Shown here: positions 17,274 to 26,591 of the stretch, in pieces
How positions within the stretch are numbered: position 1 is the first letter of the stretch
Layout of the letters: every line of letters starts with the position of its first letter
NCBI RefSeq assembly: GCF_041435055.1
Contig: NZ_CP108002.1
Coordinates: 3,906,001-3,970,000, forward strand
Source: Streptomyces sp. NBC_00341
Lineage (GTDB): Bacteria > Actinomycetota > Actinomycetes > Streptomycetales > Streptomycetaceae
DNA length: 64,000 nt
Reading direction: 5' to 3'
Made by a program: the position numbers and the translations under genes
The notes under the pieces: model-generated
The model's database searches: none
Told to the model about the DNA's origin: nothing
What the model saw: the letters and a program-made list of their open reading frames with translations, nothing else

Positions 17274-18497
17274 GTGCGTCAAGACACCCGCAGGAAACAA
17301 TCCGCCCAGACCTCGGCCGGCCGATCGGGCGATGCCGGCCTGCTGCGCAAGCTCAACCTCGCAGCCGCCATGCGAGCTTTCCTCGACGCCGAATCGCTGA
17401 CGGTCAGCGGGCTGCGTACGAGCATCGGCGTCTCACGGCCCACCGCCGACGACGTGCTGGCGACACTGCTGGACCAGGGATTCGTCCGTGCGGCGGTCGA
17501 ACAGCCGAACGGCGAGAGGTCCGCGGGACGGCCCGCCCGGCACTACGAGGTGGACGCCGAGGCGTTCAACGTCGTCGGGGTCGACATCGGCGCCCACAAG
17601 GTGGCGGTGGTCATCTGCGACCTGCGCGGGAACACCGTGTCGGTGCGCCGGCGCAGCGTCGATCCGAACCTCGGACCCGCCGGACGCATCGGCGCCGCGG
17701 CTCGCCTGATGGAGACCAGCGTCCGGCAGAGCGGGACGAGCTGGGACCGCATCCGCTCCGTGGGCTGCGGTATCACCGGCACGGTGACCCACGGCTCCGA
17801 GGTCAAGGACGTCCGCAACCTGCCCGCGGGCCGGGGCCTCGACGTCTACTCGCTCCCGGGCTTCGACACCATCGACGTGGTCGCGGAGGTCTCGGCGCGC
17901 TTCAAGCGCGAGGTGCTGATCGCCAACGACATCCACCTCGCGGCCGTGGCCGAGCAGTGGCAGGGCGCGGCCACCGAGACGCGCGACCTCGTATACATGC
18001 ATGCCGGCCGCCGCATCGGCTCGGCACTCGTCATCGACGGGCGCATCCACAACGGACGCCACGGCCTCGCCGCCTCCGTCGGTGCCATGAAGATCCTGGG
18101 GTGGCCGGAGGCGATGGCCAACCTCGACCGGCAGTGCCGCCGCCTCGCCGGCTCGACCGCCGCCAAGGCCACCGGCGAAGAGGTCCTGGCGCTCTTCGAG
18201 GCCGCCGCCGCGGGCAACGACACCGCTGTGCGCACCGTCGACCGCGTCGCAGAGGCCCTCGCCCTGGGTGCCTCGGCCCTCGTGCACGCCGTCGACCCCG
18301 ACCTCGTCGTGCTCGGCGGCGGCCTGTCCCGGTCGGGGGACGTGCTCGCCGGCCCGTTCCAGCGGCACTTCGCCGAGACCGCCCTCGACGCGCCGGAGAT
18401 CCGCCTGTCCCTCCTCGGTGACGAGTCCGTCGCGCTCGGCGCGGCCCGGATGGCCCTCGAAGACCTTGAGGCGCGCATGCTCGCCGTGCCGGCCTGA
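17274..18497 (+). CDS. ROK-family transcriptional regulator (sugar-responsive)
   Basis: A 407-residue protein with an N-terminal winged helix (about residues 25–80, LTVSGLRTSIGVSRPTADDV) and a C-terminal sugar-kinase-like ROK domain (VVGVDIGAHKVAVVICD; GCGITGTV; LVVLGGGLSRSGD). The canonical zinc-binding CxCGxxGC motif of ROK kinases is not seen, consistent with a pure sensor. GTG at 17274 is the start. It is divergent from the sugar importer and directly upstream of the alpha-galactosidase gene, so it probably represses both until a galactoside is present. Confidence 0.9.
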   Translation: MRQDTRRKQSAQTSAGRSGDAGLLRKLNLAAAMRAFLDAESLTVSGLRTSIGVSRPTADDVLATLLDQGFVRAAVEQPNGERSAGRPARHYEVDAEAFNVVGVDIGAHKVAVVICDLRGNTVSVRRRSVDPNLGPAGRIGAAARLMETSVRQSGTSWDRIRSVGCGITGTVTHGSEVKDVRNLPAGRGLDVYSLPGFDTIDVVAEVSARFKREVLIANDIHLAAVAEQWQGAATETRDLVYMHAGRRIGSALVIDGRIHNGRHGLAASVGAMKILGWPEAMANLDRQCRRLAGSTAAKATGEEVLALFEAAAAGNDTAVRTVDRVAEALALGASALVHAVDPDLVVLGGGLSRSGDVLAGPFQRHFAETALDAPEIRLSLLGDESVALGAARMALEDLEARMLAVPA

Positions 18498-18532
18498 CCC
18501 GCGTCCCCTTCCCGCATCAAAGGAGTCACCGA

Positions 18533-20686
18533 ATGATCGAGCCCGGACGCGTCGCCGTGCCCGCACCCACCACGCCCGTCTCCGTCTCCGGTCCCGACGG
18601 GGCCGGGGCGACGACGATGGTCCTGCTGCCCCGCGCGGACGGCCTGCCCGACATCGGCTGGATAGGCCGGCCCCTGCCGGCGGCGGACATACGGGCCCTG
18701 ACCGCCCCCGCCTCGGTAGAGACCACGTCGTGGAACGCATGGCTCGTCGGCGCGCCGGTCAGCCTGCTCCCGGAGCACGCGCGCGGATACCTCGGGCGGC
18801 CCGCGCTGCTCGGCCACCGCATCGGTCCCGAGGGCCCCGGCAGCGACTGGTCCACCGCCTTCGGCCCCGGTACGGTGCGGTGCGCCGAGGGCTCGCTCAC
18901 GGTCGAGGCCACCGACCCGGCCGCCGGACTCGCCCTCCGCTTCGAGGCGGAGGCCGTCGCGGGAGGAGGCCTCAGGGTCCGCCACCTCCTGACCAACACC
19001 GGCAGCGGCCCCTACGTCCTCGACGCCCTCGACGTCGTCCTGCCGGTACCGACCGGCGCCGGCGAGATCCTCGACTTCACCGGGCGCTGGGCCCGCGAAC
19101 GGCAGCCCCAGCGCCGCGCGCTCGCGGACGGCCAGTGGGTGCGGGAACACCGCCGCGGTATGCGGGTTCTGGACGGCACCGGCCTGGTCGTCGTCGGCAC
19201 GCCCGGCTTCGGCTACGGCCACGGCGAGGTACTCGGCGTCCACCTCGCCTGGAGCGGCAACCACCGGTACGCCGTCGAGCAGCTCAGCTCGGGCAGCGCG
19301 GTCGTGCGGGCCGGCGAGCTGCTGCACCCGGGCGAACTGGTCCTCGCGGAGGGCGAGACGTACGAGACGCCCTGGGTGCACGCCACCGCCTCCGCACAGG
19401 GGCTCGACGGCCTGGCGGACGCGACCCACCAGTACGTGCGGTCGCTCGCGGCGCATCCGGCCACGCCCGCGCCCGTCATGTTCAACCCGTGGGAGGCGGT
19501 CTACCTCGACCACGACGTCGACACGCTGACCACGCTCGTCGACACCTCGGCCGAGCTGGGCGCCGAGCGTTTCGTGCTCGACGACGGGTGGTTCACGAAC
19601 CGCACCACCCTCGCCAGGGGGCTGGGCGACTGGACCCCGGACCCGGCGGTGTGGCCGCAGGGCCTGGCGCCTCTCGTGAACCGGGTGCACGAGAGGGGCA
19701 TGGAGTTCGGGCTCTGGTGGGAGCCGGAGGCCGTCAACCCCGACTCGGCGCTCTACCGGGACCACCCCGACTGGATCCTGCGCACCGGCGACCGCTCGCC
19801 CGTACTGGAGCGCGACTGCTACCTGCTCGACCTCGGCCGGGACGAGGTCCGGGCCCACCTGCTCGACGCCTTCGACCGCCTGGTCGCGGCGCACCGCATC
19901 GACTTCGTCAAGTGGGACCACAACCGGGACCTGGTCGACGGCGGCGACTCGCGCGGCGCGGGCCGGGCGGCGTCGCGGCGGCAGACCCTGGCCTTCCGAG
20001 GTCTCCTCGACGAGCTGGCCCGCCGTCACCCGGGCGTCGTGTGGGAGAGCTGCGCCTCGGGGGGCGGCAGGATCGATCTGGACGTGCTGGAGCGGGTTCA
20101 GAGCGCCTGGGTCTCCGATGTCACCGACCCCCTGTCCCGCCAGTCGATCCAGCACTGGACCGCGCAGCTGGCCCCGCTGGAGTACCTGGGCGCCCATGTC
20201 ACGGCTCCGGTCTCCCACCAGACCGGCCGGGCCAGCACCCTGGACCTGCGCGCGGCCACGGCCTTCTTCGGGCAGTTCGGCGTCCAGTGGGACCTCACCA
20301 AGGTGCCGGCCCAGGAGCTGGAACGCCTCGCCCGCTGGATCGAGCTCTACAAGGAGCACCGCGCCCTCCTCCACACGGGCAGGCTGACGCGCGTCGAACT
20401 GCCCGACGGCCTTCTCGCGCAGGGAGTGGTGGCCCAGGACCGCTCGGAGGCGATCTTCTCCTACGCCCAGCTGGACGAGATCGTGCCCGTGCCTCCCCGG
20501 CTGCGCATCCCCGGCCTCGACCCGGAACGGAGCTACCGCGCCGCGCTCGTCGCGCCGGACGCTCCCCAGGTGGCCTGGAACGTGACGGGGATGCGGGCCT
20601 CCGGTGCCGCGCTCGGAACGCTCGGCCTGCCCGGCCCCGGGCGCGCGCCCCAGAGCGCTGCGCTGGTCCACCTCCGGGCGGTGTGA
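18533..20686 (+). CDS. Alpha-galactosidase, GH36
   Basis: A 717-residue enzyme without signal peptide, so it should cleave imported alpha-galactosides (melibiose, raffinose or galactan fragments) in the cytoplasm. GH36 motifs are clear: FVLDDGWF, FGLWWEPE, the nucleophile Asp462 in VKWDHNRD, and the acid/base Asp529 in WVSDVTDP. AAAGGAG lies 7 bp before the ATG. It starts 35 bp after the ROK gene and is likely co-transcribed with it. It completes the cassette: secreted glycosidase, importer, intracellular alpha-galactosidase. Confidence 0.95.
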   Translation: MIEPGRVAVPAPTTPVSVSGPDGAGATTMVLLPRADGLPDIGWIGRPLPAADIRALTAPASVETTSWNAWLVGAPVSLLPEHARGYLGRPALLGHRIGPEGPGSDWSTAFGPGTVRCAEGSLTVEATDPAAGLALRFEAEAVAGGGLRVRHLLTNTGSGPYVLDALDVVLPVPTGAGEILDFTGRWARERQPQRRALADGQWVREHRRGMRVLDGTGLVVVGTPGFGYGHGEVLGVHLAWSGNHRYAVEQLSSGSAVVRAGELLHPGELVLAEGETYETPWVHATASAQGLDGLADATHQYVRSLAAHPATPAPVMFNPWEAVYLDHDVDTLTTLVDTSAELGAERFVLDDGWFTNRTTLARGLGDWTPDPAVWPQGLAPLVNRVHERGMEFGLWWEPEAVNPDSALYRDHPDWILRTGDRSPVLERDCYLLDLGRDEVRAHLLDAFDRLVAAHRIDFVKWDHNRDLVDGGDSRGAGRAASRRQTLAFRGLLDELARRHPGVVWESCASGGGRIDLDVLERVQSAWVSDVTDPLSRQSIQHWTAQLAPLEYLGAHVTAPVSHQTGRASTLDLRAATAFFGQFGVQWDLTKVPAQELERLARWIELYKEHRALLHTGRLTRVELPDGLLAQGVVAQDRSEAIFSYAQLDEIVPVPPRLRIPGLDPERSYRAALVAPDAPQVAWNVTGMRASGAALGTLGLPGPGRAPQSAALVHLRAV

Positions 20687-20769
20687 CCTCCGGGCGGTGT
20701 GACCTCCGCCGCCGGTGACGGCGGTACGGGATCAGTGGCTCAGCGGCACGGGATCAGTGGTTGAGCCGC
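20670..20769. repeat. Two adjacent tandem duplications at convergent gene ends
   Basis: A 16-bp unit (ACCTCCGGGCGGTGTG) is repeated at 20670–20685 and 20686–20701, spanning the alpha-galactosidase stop codon. A 22-bp unit beginning ACGGGATCAGTGG is repeated at 20726–20747 and 20748–20769, spanning the stop of the convergent ABC permease gene. Each duplication copies the end of one gene. Confidence 0.85.
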
Positions 20770-21539
20770 GCGAACCGCCGTACCGCCAGCGGGAAGAACA
20801 CCGCCAGCAGCGCCAACGGCCAGAGCACCGACAGGAGTCCGGCGTGGGCGGCGGCCCAGGAGTCCCCGCCGCCGCCCGGGTTGCCGAACAGGCCGCGTAC
20901 CGCCGTGGCCGTCGCCGACATCGGGTTCCACTCGACGACCGTGCCCAGCCAGCCCGGCATCGACTCCGGCGCCGCGAACACGTTGGAGAGGAAGCCGACC
21001 GGCCAGACCAGGATCTGCACCGCCTGGACCATCTCCGGCCGCCCGGCCACCAGCGCCAGCAGGATGCCGAGCCACAGCATCGCGAACCGCAGCAGCAGGA
21101 GCAGCCCCACCGCACCCAGCGCCGCGGCCGCCCCGTCGTGCCACCGCCAGCCCATCGCGTACCCCACCGCGCCCATCACCGCGAGCGCGGCCACCGACTG
21201 GAGCATGTCCGCGACCGACCGGCCGACCAGCACCGCGCCGGAGGCCATCGGCATCGAGCGGAACCGGTCCACGACCCCCTTGTTCAGGTCCTGGGTGACC
21301 GCGAGCATCGTCGACTCCAGGCCGAAGGCCATGGTGAGCGCGAGCATGCCGGGCACCAGGTACTCGGCCGTGTCCCCCTCGACGCCCCGGCCGCCGCCGA
21401 CCAGGTAGTTGAACATCAGCAGGAGCATCACGGGGAAGACCAGACCCACCACGACCTGCACCGGCTGCCGCGCCCAGTGCGCCAGTTCGCGCCGGGTCAT
21501 GGTCCAGGAGTCGGACACCGCCCAGCCCACCGCGCTCAT
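20754..21539 (-). CDS. ABC-2 type drug exporter permease (DrrB-like)
   Basis: A 261-residue permease with six membrane segments of the daunorubicin-resistance DrrB/ABC-2 type ([60 protein letters not shown]). It should pair with the ATPase encoded just upstream to export a hydrophobic compound. Its ATG overlaps the ATPase stop (ATGA). The gene end lies inside a 22-bp tandem duplication. Control by the neighbouring PadR regulator is likely. Confidence 0.93.
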   Translation of the reverse strand: MSAVGWAVSDSWTMTRRELAHWARQPVQVVVGLVFPVMLLLMFNYLVGGGRGVEGDTAEYLVPGMLALTMAFGLESTMLAVTQDLNKGVVDRFRSMPMASGAVLVGRSVADMLQSVAALAVMGAVGYAMGWRWHDGAAAALGAVGLLLLLRFAMLWLGILLALVAGRPEMVQAVQILVWPVGFLSNVFAAPESMPGWLGTVVEWNPMSATATAVRGLFGNPGGGGDSWAAAHAGLLSVLWPLALLAVFFPLAVRRFARLNH

Positions 21540-22492
21540 ACCGCCACCTCCACGCCGTCCGGCCCGTGCCCGGTCAGGGAGAGGAACACCTCGTCCAGCG
21601 TCGGCCGGCGCACCGCGATGTCCTCCGCCTCGATGCCCGCCTCCGCCAGCGCCCGTACGGTCCTGGTGAGCGTCGCCATCCGGTCCCCGGCCGGTGCGCC
21701 GGCCAGCCTGCGGTCCCGGTCCAGCACCGCGCCGCCGGCCAGCAGACCGGCCGCCCGGTCGAGATCCGACGCGTCGCGGACGACGACGTCGATCCGGTCG
21801 CCGCCGACCCTCGCCTTCAGCTCGTCCGCCGTGCCCTCCGCGGCCACCCGTCCGCCGTCGATCAGCGAGATCCGGTCCGCGAGCTGATCGGCCTCCTCCA
21901 GGTACTGGGTGGTCAGCAGTACGGTCGTGCCGCCGCCGACCAGGGAGCGCACGGCCGTCCACACCTCGGCCCGGCCGCGCGGGTCGAGCCCGGTCGTCGG
22001 CTCGTCCAGGAAGAGCACCTCCGGGTCCGTGATCAGTGACGCGGCCAGGTCGAGCCGCCGCCGCATGCCGCCGCTGTACGCCGCGACCGCCTTGCGGCCG
22101 GTGTCCGCGAGGCCGAACCGCTCCAGCAGCTCGTCCGCCCGGACGCCCGCCCGGCGTGCGCCCAGGTGGTACAGCCGCCCGAACATCTCCAGGTTCTGCC
22201 GGCCGCCGAGCCGCTCGTCGACCGCCGCGTGCTGCCCGAGCAGCCCGATCCGGCGCCGGACCCGGCCCGCCTGATGCCGTACGTCGTACCCCGCCACCCG
22301 CGCCCGGCCGCCGTCGGGCCGCAGCAGCGTGGACAGGATGCGGACCGCGGTGGTCTTTCCCGCGCCGTTGGGGCCGAGCACCGCGTGCACGGTGGAGCGG
22401 GCGACCGCGAGGTCCAGGCCGTCCAGGGCCCGCTTCGCGCCGTATCGCTTGTGCACTCCTTCGACGACGATCACGTCGGTCAAAATCGTCAC
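21536..22492 (-). CDS. ABC exporter ATPase (DrrA-like)
   Basis: A 318-residue ATP-binding subunit. Walker A is GPNGAGKTT (about 38–46), the signature is [12 protein letters not shown], Walker B is [13 protein letters not shown], and the C-terminal regulatory tail ends with the DrrA-type [15 protein letters not shown] start with GAGGGT just upstream. The promoter region holds a TAGTCAA-AC-TTGACTA palindrome 10 bp upstream of the start and a second half-matched site 35 bp further on, both probable PadR operators. Confidence 0.95.
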   Translation of the reverse strand: MTILTDVIVVEGVHKRYGAKRALDGLDLAVARSTVHAVLGPNGAGKTTAVRILSTLLRPDGGRARVAGYDVRHQAGRVRRRIGLLGQHAAVDERLGGRQNLEMFGRLYHLGARRAGVRADELLERFGLADTGRKAVAAYSGGMRRRLDLAASLITDPEVLFLDEPTTGLDPRGRAEVWTAVRSLVGGGTTVLLTTQYLEEADQLADRISLIDGGRVAAEGTADELKARVGGDRIDVVVRDASDLDRAAGLLAGGAVLDRDRRLAGAPAGDRMATLTRTVRALAEAGIEAEDIAVRRPTLDEVFLSLTGHGPDGVEVAV

Positions 22493-22501
22493 ACCCTCTC
22501 G

Positions 22502-22517
22502 TAGTCAAACTTGACTA
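22502..22517. promoter_or_regulatory. PadR-type operator 1 (upstream of the ABC exporter)
   Basis: A perfect palindrome TAGTCAA-AC-TTGACTA directly before the exporter ATPase start. Its core TCAA-N2-TTGA recurs at 22551–22560 and 23221–23230. Confidence 0.7.
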
Positions 22518-22550
22518 GCGAGGGAAAGGTAACCGCTCGTACCGCATTCG

Positions 22551-22560
22551 TCAAACTTGA
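22551..22560. promoter_or_regulatory. PadR-type operator 2
   Basis: Core TCAAACTTGA, identical to the core of the site at 22502–22517 and 44 bp from it (about four helical turns centre to centre is 45 bp). It lies right at the PadR stop codon, between the PadR and exporter genes. Confidence 0.6.
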
Positions 22561-23202
22561 TTAGTGAGCGTCCCCGGGATCGGCCACCCCGGTCGCGTAA
22601 GGGTTCTCCTCGCCCTCGGCCAGTACGCCGACGAACGGCTCGCCCTCGCCCGCGAAGGTGTAGGCGCCGCCCTCGATCCGGGCGATCAGCCCGCGCGTCC
22701 ACTCGGCGCCCGCGTCCGCAGAGTGCACCCACATGTTCATGATCTCGCCGATGTGGCCGATCGACTCGGGGCCCGCCTCCGGCGTGTAGAACTCGGTGAC
22801 CGACGTCCGCCACCTGGCCAGGCCCGCCACCCGCTCCTTGAGCAGCGACACCGCCTCCGACCGCTCCAGGTCGACGATGCCACCCAGCCCCGCCGAGAGC
22901 ACGTCCAGCTTCTGGTCGTACGAGGTGAGCGCCGCGCGCAGCAGCGTGAAGTACTCCGCGTCACCCTGCTCGGTGATCTCGTACTCGGTGCGCGGCGGGC
23001 CGCCCGCCGTGCTCGGGGCGACCTCGTGGGCGATCAGGACGCCCTGCTTCGCCATCTGCTTCAGTGCGTGGTAGATCGAGCCCGGCTTGGCGCTGGACCA
23101 CTCGTGGGCGCCCCAGTACTCCAGGTCGTTGCGGATCTGATAGCCGTGCGCCCGGCCGTGTTGCCGCACGGCACACAGGACCAGCAGCCGGATCGCGGAC
23201 AT
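22561..23202 (-). CDS. PadR-family transcriptional regulator
   Basis: A 213-residue PadR subfamily protein with the winged-helix N-terminus (LLVLCAVRQHGRAHGYQIRN; KPGSIYHALKQMAKQG; TEYEITEQGDAEYF) and a C-terminal helical dimerisation domain. PadR proteins repress efflux genes and are released by small ligands. The ATG at 23202 is preferred over a GTG two codons earlier (AGAGAGG is spaced 9 bp). It lies upstream of and co-directional with the ABC exporter, with matching TCAA-N2-TTGA sites before both transcription units. Confidence 0.9.
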   Translation of the reverse strand: MSAIRLLVLCAVRQHGRAHGYQIRNDLEYWGAHEWSSAKPGSIYHALKQMAKQGVLIAHEVAPSTAGGPPRTEYEITEQGDAEYFTLLRAALTSYDQKLDVLSAGLGGIVDLERSEAVSLLKERVAGLARWRTSVTEFYTPEAGPESIGHIGEIMNMWVHSADAGAEWTRGLIARIEGGAYTFAGEGEPFVGVLAEGEENPYATGVADPGDAH

Positions 23203-23220
23203 ACCCACACACCTCTCTAC

Positions 23221-23230
23221 TCAACTTTGA
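23221..23230. promoter_or_regulatory. PadR-type operator 3 (autoregulatory)
   Basis: Core TCAACTTTGA, 19 bp upstream of the PadR start, with partial outer symmetry (CTCT...AGAG). It shares the TCAA-N2-TTGA core with the two sites upstream of the exporter, so the regulator probably controls its own gene as well. Confidence 0.65.
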
Positions 23231-23290
23231 TGAGAGTAGCGGTGCGTGATTCGGAGCGGGAAAACGCTCCGGTCCGGAGAGCTCTTCGGT

Positions 23291-24748
23291 TCAGAGCGGG
23301 AAGACGCTCCGGCCGTGCTGGATCGAGATCCACTTCTGGGTGGTGAAGGCGTCCACCGTCGCGTCGCCGTTCAGCCGGCCGGAACCGGAGTCCTTCTCGC
23401 CGCCGAAGGCGACCAGCGGGTCGTCCTGGACAGTGGCGTCGTTGACGTGGAACATCCCGCTGCGGATCCGCCGGGCGAACCGCACGCCGCGCTCCACGTC
23501 CGCGGTGTGCACGGCGCCACTGAGTCCGTACGGGCTGTCGTTGGTGATCCGTACGGCCTCCGCCTCGCCGTCGAAGGTGACCAGCAGCGCCACCGGGCCG
23601 AAGATCTCCTGGGAGAGCAGCGGGGAGTCCTCCGCGAGTCCGGCGAGCACGGTGGGCTCCACGAGGTTGCCCCGGGTGCGGCCACGGACCAGCGCCGTGG
23701 CGCCCTCGGCGACCGCCTGGTCGACCAGCGCGGTCAGGGCGTCGGCCTGGAAGGTGTTGATGACCGGGCCGATCTGGGTGTCCGGATCGCGCGGGTCGCC
23801 GGTCCGCAGCGCCGCCACCCGGGCGGTGAACTTCTCGGTGAACTCCGGGGCGACGGCCCGGTCCACCAGAATGCGGTTGGCGGCCATGCAGACCTGGCCC
23901 TGGTAGACGAAGCGGCTGAAGACGGCGGCGTCCACCGCGTAGTCGATGTCCGCGTCGTCGAGCACCACCAGGGCGCTGTTGCCGCTGAGTTCGAGGATGG
24001 TGCGCTTGAAGAGCGCGCCCGCCGTCGCGCCGACATGGCGGCCGACCCGGTCAGAACCGGCGAAGGAGATCACCTTGGGGACGGGGTGCTCTATGAACGC
24101 GTCGCCTATCTCGGCTATGTCGGTGATCAGGACGTTGAGGAGTCCGGCCGGGAGCCCCGCGTCGTGGAAGATCCTGGCGACCAGCCCGCCGCCGACCACC
24201 GGGGCGTTCTGGTTGGGCTTGACGACGACCGCGTTGCCGAGCGCCAGGGCCGGCGCGACCGACTTCATCGTCACCAGGAAGGGGAAGTTGAAGGGGCTGA
24301 TGACACCGACGACCCCGACGGGCCGCCGGATGAGCCGGTTCTCCTTGCCGTCCACCGGAGAGGCCAGAATCCGGCCGCCGGGGACCAGCGCCTGACGGGC
24401 GGCCTCGCGCAGGAACTCCTGGGCGGCGCGCAGTTCGTAGTACGCCTTGGCCCGGGTGCCGCCCAGCTCGTCGATGATGGCCTCGACGATCTCGTCGGCC
24501 AGTTCCTCGGTGATGCGCAGGGCCCGTTCCATCACCCGGGCGCGCTCGTACGGGCTTTTGGTGACCCAGGTCCGCTGGGCGCGCTCGGCGGCGCGGTAGG
24601 CGAGGTCGACCTCCGCCGCGGTGGCGATGGTGATGGCCGCGAGCTTTTCCCCGTTGTAGGGATTGAAATCGATGATGTCCCACGAGCCGGTCCCGGTGCG
24701 CCATTCACCGTCGATGTACTGGTCGGCCAGCTCGTGGAAGAAGGACAT
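23291..24748 (-). CDS. Aldehyde dehydrogenase (benzaldehyde/vanillin dehydrogenase-like)
   Basis: A 485-residue NAD(P)-dependent aldehyde dehydrogenase. Catalytic Glu253 lies in LELSGNSA and catalytic Cys287 in YQGQVCMAANRI; the SPFNFP cofactor segment is near 151. The closest well-known relatives by these motifs are aromatic aldehyde dehydrogenases, but substrate cannot be fixed. ATG at 24748 is used (AAGGGA 4 bp upstream); an upstream in-frame ATG at 24790 is possible. It lies downstream of the XRE regulator gene, with a 54-bp gap. Confidence 0.93.
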   Translation of the reverse strand: MSFFHELADQYIDGEWRTGTGSWDIIDFNPYNGEKLAAITIATAAEVDLAYRAAERAQRTWVTKSPYERARVMERALRITEELADEIVEAIIDELGGTRAKAYYELRAAQEFLREAARQALVPGGRILASPVDGKENRLIRRPVGVVGVISPFNFPFLVTMKSVAPALALGNAVVVKPNQNAPVVGGGLVARIFHDAGLPAGLLNVLITDIAEIGDAFIEHPVPKVISFAGSDRVGRHVGATAGALFKRTILELSGNSALVVLDDADIDYAVDAAVFSRFVYQGQVCMAANRILVDRAVAPEFTEKFTARVAALRTGDPRDPDTQIGPVINTFQADALTALVDQAVAEGATALVRGRTRGNLVEPTVLAGLAEDSPLLSQEIFGPVALLVTFDGEAEAVRITNDSPYGLSGAVHTADVERGVRFARRIRSGMFHVNDATVQDDPLVAFGGEKDSGSGRLNGDATVDAFTTQKWISIQHGRSVFPL

Positions 24749-24802
24749 GCGATCCCTTACTGCAGGTGCAGACTCCTGTGGGGGTGTCATGGTACTGAAA
24801 TA

Positions 24803-25666
24803 TCAGGTGAGTTGGAGTAGACCACGGAGCAGATCGCGGCTCTCTTCAGGACCCGGGCTGTCCGCGTGGAGCCGCACCATCGCCTTTTCGTACTGGGCGA
24901 CTTCCTCGGCCTTGTCCAGATAGAGCGCACTTGTCAGCTGCTCCAAATAGACAATGTCCGACAGATCGGATTCCGGGAACCGCAGCATCGTAAAGGAACC
25001 GCTCTCGCCCGCGTGCCCGCCGAAACTGAAGGGCATCACCTGGAGAGTCACGTTCGGCTGTTCCGACATTTCGATCAGATGCCGCAATTGCTCGCGCATC
25101 ACCTCGCGTCCGCCGTACGGACGGCGCAACGCCGCCTCGTCCAGCACCGCGTGGAAGCGCGGGGCCCGCTCCGCGACGAGCGCTTTCTGGCGCTCCAGCC
25201 GCAGCGCGACCCGGCGGTCGATCTCGGCGGCCGGGGCGCCGCGCATGCCCCGGGAGACGACCGCGTGGGCGTAGCCCTCGGTCTGCAACAGGCCGTGGAC
25301 GAACTGGACTTCGTAGATCCGGATGAGCGAGGCCGCTCCTTCCAGACCGATATACGTCTGGAACCAGCCAGGCAGCACATCACCGAAACTGTGCCACCAG
25401 CCCGCCACGTTGGCCTCACGGGCCAGGCCGAGCAGGGAGTCGCGCTCCACCTCGTCCGTGACGCCGTAGAGCGTGAGCAGGTCCTCGACGTCCCTGGCCT
25501 TGAAGCTCACCCGTCCCAACTCCATGCGGCTGATCTTCGATTCGGAAGCCCGGATGGAGTAGCCGGCCGCCTCACGGGTGATACCGCGCGAGTCACGCAG
25601 CCGTCTGAGCTGTGAGCCCAGCAGGATGCGCCGCACCACGGATCCACTCGACTCGCCTGCCGCCAC
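24803..25666 (-). CDS. XRE-family regulator with DUF5753 (Scr1 type)
   Basis: A 287-residue protein with an N-terminal helix-turn-helix (LGSQLRRLRDSRGITREAAG) and the C-terminal DUF5753 domain (GWWHSFGDVLPGWFQTYIGLE, VLDEAALRRPYGG, QVMPFSFGGH). Streptomyces encode dozens of these, normally paired with DUF397 proteins and small HATPases, as here. GTG at 25666 is chosen because GGAGGG lies 8 bp upstream. It is divergent from the HATPase gene, and the gap holds the 17-bp motif shared with the DUF397/lipoprotein gap. Confidence 0.92.
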   Translation of the reverse strand: MAAGESSGSVVRRILLGSQLRRLRDSRGITREAAGYSIRASESKISRMELGRVSFKARDVEDLLTLYGVTDEVERDSLLGLAREANVAGWWHSFGDVLPGWFQTYIGLEGAASLIRIYEVQFVHGLLQTEGYAHAVVSRGMRGAPAAEIDRRVALRLERQKALVAERAPRFHAVLDEAALRRPYGGREVMREQLRHLIEMSEQPNVTLQVMPFSFGGHAGESGSFTMLRFPESDLSDIVYLEQLTSALYLDKAEEVAQYEKAMVRLHADSPGPEESRDLLRGLLQLT

Positions 25667-25994
25667 TGGTCCAACCCTCCCCATCGCTTCCCTGGCATCG
25701 GGGCTCCCCCTGAACCCCAGGGGCGGATTCTGCCATCAAAACGCTTCAGCCCGTACTCATTCGATTACGGAAATGGGAAGACTTGCCCAAGACTCCAAAA
25801 CTGCCCCGGGGAAGAAATGAGCCAGAACCGGCACGGGGTCGGACAGGTCAGGCGCGTGCACGTGCATCTGCCCTTGCATCTGCCCTGCGCATTCGGAACC
25901 ATGGGCGTCGCGCACCTGCGTGCTCGTTCGTGTTGTGCCGCTGTACCCGAGTACCGCAGTACCGAGACAGCCGCGAATCCCGGGAGTGCCTCGC
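25667..25994. other. Divergent intergenic gap of the XRE/HATPase pair
   Basis: This 328-bp gap has no convincing gene. It should contain the promoters of both neighbours. The only structured element is the TGCA-rich block at 25855–25890, listed separately. Confidence 0.6.
25855..25890. promoter_or_regulatory. TGCA-rich operator candidate, copy A
   Basis: On the minus strand this reads two GGGCAGATGCA units ending in GCAGATGCACGTGCACG. That 17-mer recurs exactly, on the plus strand, at about 26922–26938. The centre is the palindrome TGCACGTGCA. It lies between the divergent XRE-DUF5753 and HATPase genes. Confidence 0.72.
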
Positions 25995-26519
25995 ATGGGG
26001 ACGAATGGATCGACGATGCTCGATTTCGAGCCGTTAAGGCAGGGGCTTCCCCCCATCGATCCCTCCGCCGTCTCCGGATCAGCCACCTGCACCCTGCCCG
26101 CCCGTTACGAGGCCGTGGGCGGGGCCAGGCAGTTCACCAGATCGACGCTGACGGGCTGGGATCTCAGCGAGCGGTTCGACGATGTCGCCCTCGTGGTCTC
26201 CGAGTTGGTCACCAACGCCCTGCGGCACGCGCTGCCCGCCGACGTCCCGCGCGAATCGCAGGACCCGCCGGTACGGCTGCACCTGATGCGCTGGACCTCG
26301 CGGCTGGTGTGCGCGGTACGGGACCCGAGCCAGTCGAGCCCGGTGGCGTCACAGGCCGCCGACTCCGCGGAGTCGGGCCGCGGGCTGTTCCTCGTGGAGT
26401 CCTTCAGCGATTCCTGGGGCTGGCACCCCTCGCCCGCGCTGGGTACGGACGGCGCCTGCGGCGCGGCCCTACGCGGAAAGGTCGTCTGGGCGCTCTTCCG
26501 GCTGTCCGACCCGGCGTGA
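25995..26519 (+). CDS. HATPase-domain regulatory protein (anti-sigma-factor-like kinase fold)
   Basis: A 174-residue protein of the GHKL ATPase fold typical of small Streptomyces anti-sigma-like proteins: N-box VVSELVTNALRHA, then RDPSQ and a GRGLFLVESFSDSWGW G-box. Such proteins bind ATP and regulate partners by phosphorylation or sequestration. The start at 25995 has GGGAG 8 bp upstream; an ATG at 26016 is an alternative. It belongs to the same module as the XRE and DUF397 genes. Confidence 0.88.
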   Translation: MGTNGSTMLDFEPLRQGLPPIDPSAVSGSATCTLPARYEAVGGARQFTRSTLTGWDLSERFDDVALVVSELVTNALRHALPADVPRESQDPPVRLHLMRWTSRLVCAVRDPSQSSPVASQAADSAESGRGLFLVESFSDSWGWHPSPALGTDGACGAALRGKVVWALFRLSDPA

Positions 26520-26591
26520 CATCCCGCCGGCCCCGACCGGACGCCGTCGCGCGCGACGGCGGGGCGCACCAGGGGCGCGACCGGGCGGAGT

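Noticed and set aside
17846..20671. A 941-codon minus-strand frame opposite the ROK and GH36 genes
   Set aside because: It crosses two genes with intact catalytic motifs on the plus strand and has no recognisable domain.
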